A stretch of DNA of 64,000 nucleotides, taken from positions 54,881,762 to 54,945,761 of the forward strand of contig CP136061.1 in assembly GCA_032622095.1 (NCBI GenBank). Direction: 5' to 3'. The notes beneath the pieces were generated by a model. It did no database searches. It saw nothing but the letters and a program-made list of their open reading frames with translations, and was not told the origin of the DNA. This DNA is from Siphonodentalium dalli (Eukaryota; Mollusca; Scaphopoda; Gadilida; Siphonodentaliidae). A program made the position numbers and the translations under genes. Below are positions 47,601-59,600 of this stretch, one piece after another. Position 1 is the stretch's first letter. Every line of letters starts with the position of its first letter.

Positions 47601-50600
47601 TAACTAAACAATACCAAAATCCATACAGATGAAGAACGTGCTAAGAAAGACCTAGGTAAGAAATATGAGGCAGATCAGAAGAAAATTGTTTGACTTCGAT
47701 ACATCGGATAGCATTTGTGAGCAGGGTTAATTATTTTCTAAACCGATCAACCAATCGATACCAAAAACTATACAGGTGAGCCATGTGTCATCATAAACCT
47801 GCACATAAAATTTGAACATGATCCGATAACAAGAGCTACGCTGGGCGTGCAATATACGCCCTCTCTTGGGTCGGCGGAAACTGGTAAAAAAGGGGCATAA
47901 CTCTGGTAAAAATTGGCGGACGGAACTCAAATTTGAACTTGACCTGTGTTTTGGTGGGAGAAAGTAATATACCAATTTATCATTGAATCCGATAAGCTCT
48001 AGTAAAGTTATCATCCGGACAACAAATTTCAGGGATTTTCTAAGTCAAATTACGTCAAATAAGGGGCATAACTCCGGTGAAAATTGGCGGACGGAACCCA
48101 AATTCGAACTTGAGCTGTCTTTTCTCCTAATAAACCCACATACCAAATTTGATTGAAATCGGTTCACTCTAACTAAAGTTATCATCCGGACAACAAATTT
48201 CAGGGATTTTCTAAGTCAAATTACGTAAAAAAAGGGGCCATAACTCTCGCAAAAATTACGGGTTTTGCGTATAAACATTCCAAAATCGAGTTATCATCCG
48301 GAAACCAAAAAACATAAGAAAAACTGAATTTTCGGAGTCCAAAAAGGGGCATAACTCTGCCAAAAATGGTCGGACAGAACCCAAGTTCGAACTTGACCTG
48401 TGTTTTGGTGGGAGAAAGTAATATAACAAATTTGGATTCATTCCGATAAACTATACTAAAGTTATCATCCGGACAACAAATTTCAAGGATTTTCTAAGTC
48501 AAAAAACGTTAAATAAGGGGCATAACTCCGGTGAAAATTGGCGGGCGGAACCCAAATTCGAACTTGAACTTACTTTTCGGCTAATAAACCCACATACCAA
48601 ATTTTACTAATTTTGGTTCACTCCAACTAAAGTTATCATCCGGACAACAGGTTAACGGACGGACGGACGACCGCCCGGACGACCGGACGGACGGACCAAT
48701 ACTATAATACGGCCTTTTTTTCAAAAGGGCGTATAAAAATTACTCAAGTAGTCGAATCGGATAGCAAGTGTCTACGAACAGACGGACGGACGGACGGACA
48801 TGGTATGGGTACACATAAAAAAAAAAAAAAAATTAAATAAATTTTTTTCTTCGAAAAAGGGCCATAACTCCTTTAAAAATAATCGAATGGTTTCGATCGG
48901 ATAGAAAATGTTTGAGTTATCGCATTACTCGTAAAGTGTCTACGGACAGACAGACAGACGGACAGACAGACGGACGAACGACGAGTGGTCAATCCGGGCA
49001 ACGACACTATGTTTACCATACTATGGTATGGGTAAACATAAAAATCTTAATCCCAGTCACCCAATGAGACTCCAAACAAAATATGAACCAATTCGGTAAT
49101 GACATTCTGGAGAAGATGTTCAATGAATTGTTGACGGACTGAGGGAAAGTTGGATTGATGGACAGATGGGTGGATGAGGAGTAATGGCTATAGCCACACT
49201 GGAAACTATGTCCCTGGTGAGCTAAAAACATACATCAATATCTTTGCCTCCAAAGTATTGATCAGAGGAGATGGATTTTGCACTGGCAAATTTCTTTTGA
49301 GCGTCATCGCCGGGAGTATAATCTGTCGTCTTCCTGCTGCGCCCACTCCTACAAACGAAGAATAGGAGACATATATGAGTCACATAGGCTTAATCTCAAA
49401 ACTGATAATACCCTTTCATGACAGCTGGTGCAGCATTAAAGATCCTGTGACAGAGCATGCTCTTATATATGCGAGTCTCACCCACAGGGAGCCTCACATA
49501 TATAAGAGAATGCATACATGGTCTAGGTAAATATTTTTAAACCAATGAATTATTTCACATATGCTAGGCTCACTATGGGAGACTCGCGTATATCAGAGAA
49601 TGCATTGGCACAGGGTTGATAGTACTGTTAAAGCTCATGGAAGGGGGGGGGGGGGGAGTAAGTACACCATCCAATGCTCAAATGCACTGAAAGAGACTTT
49701 TATAATACGTCTTGGGAGATATAAAGCTCATCTAATATAAAAATCTTAACCCTTTCTATACTAAATACTCATTGACAAGTACGGACGGTAGACTCGTATA
49801 TATAAGATAATGCACAGTCACAACTTGTGACTCACAAGATCTTTAATGCTGCACCAGCGCAGCTCCCATCATGAAAGGGTTACGATGTGCTTTGTGTTCT
49901 GTCTATGTCTCCGATGTCAAAACAAAAATACTGAGTTGAGGACATAAGGCCAAAAAGCTATTTGTTAACAATTTTATGCAGAAGACAACAAAACCTCCCG
50001 AAAATGTCGTTATTCTGCTAACATAAAGATCAAATAGATGGTTGGGTCGAGGACTTTCTGCTGGCATCGATTACAAATCTGTCCAATGGTTCCAAGTTAA
50101 TAAACTCATCTTGTTCTAGACATTTATAAGGGTGTGATTGTTTATTTGTATCATAATTTTATAGAAAAGTATTAAAACAATTTTTGGGATTGTAATTTAA
50201 AGAAATTGTAGTTGTTGTAATTCTAAAGGATGGGACCCGAAACACATCTTTAACCCTTTCTATACTAATACTCATTGACGAGTAGTTATCCCTTAGGAAA
50301 TGTTCAGATAATAAGTTCAACAAACGACCACAGGCTGTTTGTTGAACTTATTATCTGAACATTTCCCTCAATAAATAGGACTCCTCCTGTATATTGAATG
50401 ATCGTTCATCGGCTCTATATAACCCGAACATCCCTCCAAATGAATAATAGACCATTCCAATGTATACTTTTATAATTAGGTGAGAGAATCCATTTAGATT
50501 GATTGATTGATTGGGGTTTATTGTCACATTAGCAACTAAGGTCATATCACGACATTGCCAGTTTTAGTGGTGGAGGAAATCCGCACACTTGCGACTAATC

Positions 50601-53600
50601 CAACAGTGATTTCAATGGCTGATAAATTCGTCAACCATGTGCGGCAAACCACCGGCCATCAGCGAGTAACTGGCAACTCCACCAGATAACGATTTCGAGT
50701 TACAAAGTCCACGATGGAAACATGTGGATTTGAACCCTTATCGCCAGTGCTGGAGGGCGAAATGGCTTGGAGTTGTAACCCTAACCGATTGAGCCACCGA
50801 GGCCCCCGAATCCATTTAGAATAGAAAGGTTTAATGCATAACTGATGAGCAAACTAATATGGTGTGCAGTGATTATATATTATAGTGAAGCCAGATGAAG
50901 CAGGATATATTTGTGGAATGAGGCCATCAACAACTGAGCTCAACCGATAGAATAGGAATTTTATTACGCACAGGGGGGGGGGCATGTTCTGTTCTGTAAC
51001 TCGATCAGAGCTCCAGAGCTAAAACCAATTCTTAGAAAACCAATTACAAAAAAGTATAGATGACACAATTTGTGTTTATTTTGATTTTAAATTATAGTTA
51101 GATAACACAAAGTTATAGAAAACCACAACAAATGACAATAGATGATGCCAGTAAATGCCACTGCGTCTGATTTAGTGCTGCTCCCGAGTGCAAAATCATA
51201 GAACATATCGCCCCTATATTTTGGAGGTATGGACATCAGGGGGAATAATATATCCAATGCAACCCACAAATTATGTCGTAAACTGAAATACTAAAACTAA
51301 ATCTTGTTGATAACTTGAGTAACAAAATAAAATATGAAGCAGTTGTAATAAACATAATGGAGACAGAGTGGAAAGATTGTGTGATTGTTAAAACTGTTAC
51401 CCATTTCCATTCATCTCGTCAGTAATGCTAGCAGGTAAAAAGACACTGAGTAAATTATTATATACAAATTGTGAGGAATTGCAGGTGTCACTTTAATGTC
51501 AACCGGATACTTATATAATGATAAAATGAGAATAGTAATTAGAATAACACAATCATGCATAATTTGGATAGTTAATTTAATATGGGATAAACATGCTGCC
51601 TGGTGTTAATTTGGGATGTTTATCGGTGGGTTTTACGATGGGATATGCAGATATTTTTCATTGGAAAACAAATGGATAAATGTCCTAAAACCATGTTTAT
51701 CCTCATTTTAATTCACATGAACAGAAAAATAGTGATTTACGGTTTCTTGGTTTTCTTTCGGTTTTATAAACCAAACGGCAACCAATATATTCTACAAAAC
51801 CTATTCTTCCGGTTTCAATTAATTGACACCGCAGGTCGCTGAATGTTGCTTTTACATGACTTGTGGTTAGCGCACGCTTTTGTCAGCTGCTATTTGCCAT
51901 CATTACTGGCAGCAATTTGAAATTTGGAATATTTGGGTGTCATATGAGGGATAATGGTGGCACATATTGCCACATAGTCTATGGAAATCACTGGAAAATG
52001 ACTGGAAATATTATGTCAAATATTATACCATCTGCTCTATGCATATAGTCATTGGTGTATTGAGTGTATTGAGTAATTTGTGTAAAACAATAACGAAACC
52101 AAAACCTGGCTTTTCTACAAATACCATACCGAATCCAAAACAGAAAGGAAATTTCAATGCCGCAAATCACTATTGAAAAATCATGCTATAGCAATGAGAA
52201 GCTGACATAACCCTCCGAATTAGACACAGTTGAAGTCTCTGTCACTTCCTCCTAGAATTTGTGCTCCGCTCCATGACGATATATTTCCATATTTCAGATA
52301 GAAATTATCTGAGCCTTCAAAAGATATCAGGGAAATTCATTGACTTCAATTCCATACAATGTCAATTTGACATCGGATATGCATAAATTATGCAAGTTTT
52401 GTGGCCAAGTAACACCAACATATTACACTACTGACATTGCATTGAATCAGTGAACATCAAGCTTCATAGTATATCAAATAACAGTGCTCTATAATTAGAA
52501 TTTCCCATTGTTAACATTGTTGTCCCTAGGAACGAAAGGTACATCTGGGGAACAAGATTTATTTATCAGTGAGCAGGTCTCTAGCTCATATGCATTGTCA
52601 AGCTACGAAAATTCATATCATTTTGCGACAGCTACATCTGGACGACTGACCAATCAGGGCCAGTGAAATTGGATTTATTTGTTGGGAAGCTGAACGAAAA
52701 TATTAATTTTATAACAAGAAATAAAGACATCAAGATTTTACACATACTAAATGGTGGTCAATATTCAGTCTGACCCCTTATCTCCAAAAATAAAACATTC
52801 TTAGGCCATCTTTAAAAGATTTTATGTTTGTCCTCTCTCTGCCCTATATTTTTTGTAAGTGGGTAGGATGGTAGCTAAAATCCTTTATTTTTTATTTATA
52901 TGGACAATTTCGAATACGATGAAACATTTATTTCTCATATCACATATACAATCACGATACCAGTCTAGTTAGTTAAAGACTAAATGTGTATAGACCAGGG
53001 CTTTTGTTAAATTGACATTATTATTATTGTTCTAGCTAGCATTGGATGCGGACAGTCCATATTCTTGAATAAATCACTTGTATAGGTCAGTGTTTTGGTG
53101 GAGGGTTATTGATATGTTAACACATTAAAGAATTTTATTACAGAAAATTGAAATCTGAACAAAATATTTTTGAAAATAATAATAAAAAAATAAAAATATA
53201 TGGTTAAGGCCAAAACAAAAAAGGGTTTTGATTCTCGGGCATAGCCGCGTCTGGAAAAAAGGTCCGCGTTGAACCATTTTATTATGATTTTCAAATGATA
53301 ACACGAAAATAGGAAACTAGAAGAGAGAAATTAGTTATGTTTCAAACATCGAATATGATAGACATACAATGGTGTATGTGTTGGTATTCAAAAATAGACA
53401 CTAGGCAACGATAACTACCAGGTATATTGTCACCACAAGCTGCCCAAACCCCAAGTTTATTAAGTCAAATGCGTTTCTGCGAGGTAAACAATATTATGAT
53501 ATTTCCAATTTCGGGAACGCAAACCGGAAAGAAATATGGTGCGTATTGGCAATGTGTATGCTGGTTTAGTATAATAGTTTTTATGGCTAGCATGTATAGT

Positions 53601-56600
53601 AACTATAAATGGATAACTATTAAAGTATATAGATAGATATAAAATTTATAATCCCGATTTAAACTTTTTGTTTGTTTTAGTTCCGTTTCCGTCTTTGTGG
53701 TATTCCGTGTTTTATATATACGCAGTAACATAACGCGAATCGAACAGACCTCAAACAATTAAGTCCATGCGTATTCGGGCGTATTCTCTTTAAATTCACC
53801 AATGTTACTGAATATATTTGGCTACAAAATTATCCGAGAGCACCATTTTATAGTGTGCAAATATATTTTTAATCATTGTATTTTGGCTTGTTGGAAATAA
53901 AGCGTGATCCATAACCGAAAAATCGTAATTTTATTCGCAATGATTCAGTGATTTTAGAAATTAGAGACACTGGGTAGTCGGTGTCAAGGCCGTTAATTGT
54001 GCATAGATGTACTAAACTGTGAATACTACCGAAAGAGTGTGCCTTTGAATGCAGAAAAACAAGAAACAGGTAACTGAGGTGTGGCAGATGCAAACCAAAT
54101 GCAACAAACAGTCTATGTAAATGCCATAGACTGTTTGTTGCATTAAAAAAATATGAAGTGTTTTCCATGTTACTGACATTGAAAATAATCTCCCTATTTT
54201 TCAGTATTTTTCACTAAATCTCCCTATTTCCAATTATGAAAGTAAACAGGTCTGATATAAATAGATATATACTATAAAAAGGTACATACATATATCAAAT
54301 ATATCAACAATGGTTCAGTAAATTGAAATATACATTGTACTAGTATATATACATCATTCTGGTTAATCCCTACATGATGTACGGATAGTACAATGTCATA
54401 TATTTATGTCATTCTTTATTTCAGATTTGATGTACAGGTAGTATAATGTGATAATTGGTCATTCTTTATAGTGGAATACATTAGTTTATATCAAAACAAT
54501 GTTCTCCTTAGATTTTCTTAACCTGGGAAGGTATAATAACCCATGCTAACTATGGGCATTATCCCCATAACAAAAATAAAAAATAAAAATAAAACCCTCG
54601 CTCCCTCATCGATTCTCAAAAAAAATTGCCCGAGAATCAAAAAACTTCTTTTTTTTGGCCTAAACGACTAGTCGGTCGTGCGAGGACAAACACACATTCA
54701 ATTTATTATGGCCTTATGATCACAACCTTATGACAATGATACTATCAGCCATAGTAAACTAATCATCAGCTGTAATACCTGTCTCTATCTTTTGTTGGGC
54801 CGGAGATGACCTCGCTCTGTTTGTTATCAAATCTGTCAGAGTCCCATGAACTCGCTTTGTTGCCGAAGGCGCTGTCCCACGAGGTTTCTTTGGATTCCCA
54901 TGAGCTCTTAGAACTTCCCATACGTCCATAGTCATCATTTTTAGATGAGAACGGGCTGTCTTTATACCTGAAATTGTACATCATCAATATTACAAAAGGC
55001 AGAATATATAATATCAGGCCAAATAAATAAATATACTGTGTTTTCTCGTCTATATCCCTCATCACAATATCATTCAAATTTTGTGTGTGCAAATTTATCA
55101 GTAATTTTCAGAGTTTGAAAATCAATTTTGAATTTATCCACAATTAGAAATTTAGATACGTTTCTTGTAATGGCTATAGCATTGAAGTGTAGATTCTATA
55201 GCTCAAGATAAAGTTACATTTCTTAAATTAATTCAGAGGCAATATACAGGTTTGTTGCTATATCGGTTGCATATAACTTAACTCAAGTTAATTCTCCAAA
55301 ATAATGTATGTGGTCCCAAGAGACTTAACAATATATTTGTGTTGTCCCTAGATAGAGCAAGGTTGAGTGTAAGAGTTAATATATCCATCTGTGATATTAA
55401 CATTGCCAAGCCTGCAAATAGTGTGTCTGTCATTTGCAGAATGAGATCCCCAGATGGTGACTTCAGTGATGCTATCCCGCACAGAGGGCTAGCACCACCA
55501 GATGCACCTTCTTGTGACCTCATTCTGCTTAGGCCTCATCTTCTGAGAAGTATGTATAGTCTCAAATTAACATTGTTTTTAGTTACATTTTCCCTACTGT
55601 TTCTATATCCCCTAATTTGCATAAGATAAAATGCATTACCAAGGAGACTAATGGGCGAACATCACCAACTTCAACAGGGGAAATTCAATCTGATCCTAGG
55701 TCTCCCATAGCAGTTGAGGCCTAGGCAGATTGAGGTTCCCAGAGGGTGCATTTGGTGATGCTAGCCTGCTTTGTGGGATAGCATCACTAAATTTACCCTC
55801 TGGTCCTCATTCTGTAAATGACAAGACACACTATTTGCAGGCTTGAAAATTGCATCTAAGGATGAACATGGGTGTGGTCCCTAACTAGAGGAACGGATCA
55901 GAGGGTGAGTGTTCAGGTTAACACATACTTCGGTGGTCCGGAGAACATCGAGTCCAGCTCGTCTTCAAAATAGTTGTTCTTCTTGGACCTGTCTGAGTAT
56001 CTATCACTCGGTCGATCAGAAGAGAATCTGTCATAACTGGAAGCTTTGTTTGGGGTCTGTTGCTCTATCGTTTTCATATCACTAACAGCAGAATGGCTTA
56101 TCTCCCTGTAAAAGCAGAGTCATGTAGAATTAAAAAAATTCTTAATGACTGACATAAATTAGGTCAACCATCGGCTCTTTGAACATTGTGACACATGATG
56201 TTGTCAACTCAACACTCATCAGAGATTTATATTTAGTTTCTCACTGTGGTGTAATATGAGACAGCATGTCTATTCATTAATCAACAATAAAAAGTGTCAT
56301 TTCAATAAAACTGATAACAATTCATACTTGAACTCTCTCAAAATGGTTAACACCCATTCAACTTGATATCGACAACCATAGAATTAAGAATATCCAAGAT
56401 ATAATGGTTAAAAGGCTTTGAAGGCTACAAAAACTGGTGCAATTGCCCGAAAACACAGGTATTAATGTTTAAGTTATGTATTTACCTATTTCCGAATCCT
56501 ATACCAGCACCCATGCCTAATCGTTCTAGCTGTTCAGCTTTTTTTGGATCTGTGGCTTTCAACTTATCTTCTTGTTTTTTTCTATCCATACTCATATCTT

Positions 56601-59600
56601 TGTATGCTAGTCTCATCTGAGCCCTGAGAGAGAGAGAGAGAGAGATGATTTATTAGCAAAAGTGCATACATAAAACAACAAGTGCAACTCCAAGCGTGGC
56701 ATATGCCCCTGATGCTCAGTTTAGAGAGAGGGAAATATATAAGCATATATAAGCGCAAAACAGGGGCCACAGGTCCCTAATGCACAAAGCTCTTTGTGCA
56801 GGGGCCATATGCCCCCCCCCCCTCCGGATGCTGAATAAAGGCTCCCAAGGGAGCCCATTTCAGCTAGTTTATATATAGAAGTCATGAACCAAATTTCATC
56901 AAAATTAGATAATATTTGTTGGATTTACCACGTTTACGGTGTGGCAAAACGGATGGAAACCTACTGCTATTCATCAAACCACAGATGAAGATTTCTCTTG
57001 ACACATTCCAGTGGTCTAAAGTATCTTTCTAAATAATTTCCGCCAGCTGCCACGGCGCCTGGAGGAATTTGAGAAATGGATAACATGTCACCAGAAAATG
57101 GCTGAGAATTTTTTTTTATACAGGTATCAAGCTAAAACATGCAATGGTGGCTTAGCTGCCATACTAATGCAAATAAATTTACACTTACACATTTTTCTCC
57201 TCCTCCTCTTTTGTGAAGATTTCCTGTTGGGCCACATTGGCAGTGAATTCTTCTCTCTCTTTATCTATTTGATTGGCCCTATTCTCAATCTCATTAAAGT
57301 TTGTCTTAACTTTCTGTGCACCAAATCCTTTCTATAAATATAGAAGATAACTAAAAGTCAATAATGCTCTTGCGTAGCTTGCCCCTAAAAACTTAAAGTT
57401 GGATTATATCCCTCAGACAATTAGGCCTGTTCTCAAATTATTATATAATATATGAAGGTGTCAATAACACTGTAGATCAACTTGGGGAGGGGATAATTCA
57501 TATGTCATACACTACAGTCAATGGAGTGATAAGGAATGTGGAACATTGAAATGTTTAAGTGATACTAGAGGTCAACCCGGAGGGCCATACAAATTTATGA
57601 TCAATTGGATAAAAAATGTAGACTGTAGGTCATGGCAAAGGATTTAGTCATAGGGTGAGATATGTGGCCTGTAGAATACAAGTAAATCCAACATGGTTGT
57701 CAACAGCCATGCTTTTCAACGAAATTCAGGAAAAATTGATGGCTCCCATCTAGAGGTGATCCTAAACAACATGCCTGTAAATTTTCAAAACAATTCTCCA
57801 ATAAATGTGGGCAGCAGGGTGTGCCGATGAATTGAAATGTGAAATCCAAGATGGCTGCTGGCAACTATGTTTTAAAAATTTCGGAAAATATTGATAGCTC
57901 CCATCTGTAGGTTACCCCGAAGATCCATATGAAGATTGGTGATGATCGGGTTAGAGATGTGGCCCGTGTGTGTTCTGAAGGAAATTGTTGATGGATGCCA
58001 ACCCATTGTAATAGCTCAAAATTGACATTTGAAATATCTATATAAATATTTGTCAAGAATTATAGAAAATTAATAAAAGTCGTGATAAATTTAGATAGTT
58101 TTCAAAGAAGTCTATAGAATCCCTCTTTAGTGCTGTGCGGTTCTTTAATTTTGATTTTTTGTCTTTTTTCGGTTTCATTTTATTTTGTGACAAAAGAGTT
58201 TGGTTCCGGTTTTTATTTCCACAAATCCCCAATTGGACCCCAGATGCCAATGTAATGTGTTCACTTTAAAGGTACAAGATAAAACATGTTTTTGTATATA
58301 CTAGCAGGGACCTGGAACAGTGCCTACACTGCATAGCCTATCCAGACGATCCACTGCAATGACTGCATACACTATGCAATATACAGCCACTCCTGATATA
58401 CCAGATTGCCGATAGACACAAAATGTTGCAGTTAGCCCCCACATTAGGCCCTACTAGTCAGTCAAGCAATGACTTTGCATGTGGACTGATTGTCTGTTGA
58501 GCTGATTTAGGGACAACCAGGAGGATTTATTTAACAAAGGTTGGAAGCTTAAACAAGTTGTTTTGTTCCCAGTTCGGAACTTTGTGTGGAAATCCCCAGG
58601 GACAACCAGATAGCATGTGGTTGCATTCCAAGCAAACATTTATTTCGTCATAATACGTCATTCTCATGCGTAGATATGTAAATCAAATTTAATGATTGTG
58701 GGCTTCCGATTGGCAATCGGACACATTGTCAACAAACTGATGACAAATATACATGTAGCACCATAAAAACACACGGAATGGACCTCATCAAGAGTTTTTT
58801 AATAACTACTTCTTCAACAGAAAGCTATCAAAGTTTCTAATTGTAATTATATGGAGACTGAGTTTTGAACTTTCAAAACATTATGGGTAAATTTGGTAAA
58901 CTTGTCGGGGGAGATGCCTGAGAACGAAGTATTTTTATTTGCGTAAACTTAAATGATACTCTAGTCATTGTTCCACACAGCTGAGAAACCATTTGGCATC
59001 AAAGTTTGTTGTGGAGAATATATTGTTGTAATTTATCATATAGGTTACAAATACCCTGACAATCTATGGCAAACCAAAATTAGCCATATCTACGAAAGTC
59101 CAACTATCACTTACCTTTTTAGCTGAAGATGCAGGTTTTTTAGATCCTATGAGAGCTTTTCGTGGTTCCTGGAGTGTTTGAGCCTCAGTTGGAGACATAC
59201 TCAGGGCATGTTCTACGCTTGGTCCCACATCAGGATCAAAATCTGAAGCAGATAAACAAATGTAATTAAAGTTGAATATTTGTCGCTAAAACACATATTC
59301 CGATAGGCAGAAAGCAGCTAACTTTTTTTGCAATTCACCAGTATAAGCTGCTGATTGGAGAAACATTTTTGATTGGCAGAGAGCTGCTAACTTTAGTTTT
59401 CGATTCATCAGCAACAGCCGCTGACCGGAGAATAAATTTTGAATAGCATGGTGTCATTGACAATGTGCGTAAAGTACATCACCTTGCTGCAAGGAGTCGT
59501 GTAAGATTTGAGTCAACTGGAAAGTTGTTTGATGTAGAAATGGTTAACAGGAAGTTATTCTGGCACTGTTCCAAGAAACCCCATGAAACGTACCCAGATC

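Noticed and set aside
50720-50807. A functional tRNA gene on the minus strand
   Set aside because: A and B boxes are too far apart, no acceptor-stem pairing is evident, and the unit has a SINE body, tail and target duplication.
53869-54168. 99-codon frame on the minus strand
   Set aside because: Includes both arms of the 20-bp hairpin and has no recognisable domain; exons f and g already join in phase without it.
54968-55092. Upstream part of the 108-codon frame that contains exon f
   Set aside because: The acceptor at 54968-54969 fits the phase of exon e exactly and gives the conserved PPKYKDSPF; the extension is hydrophobic intron sequence.
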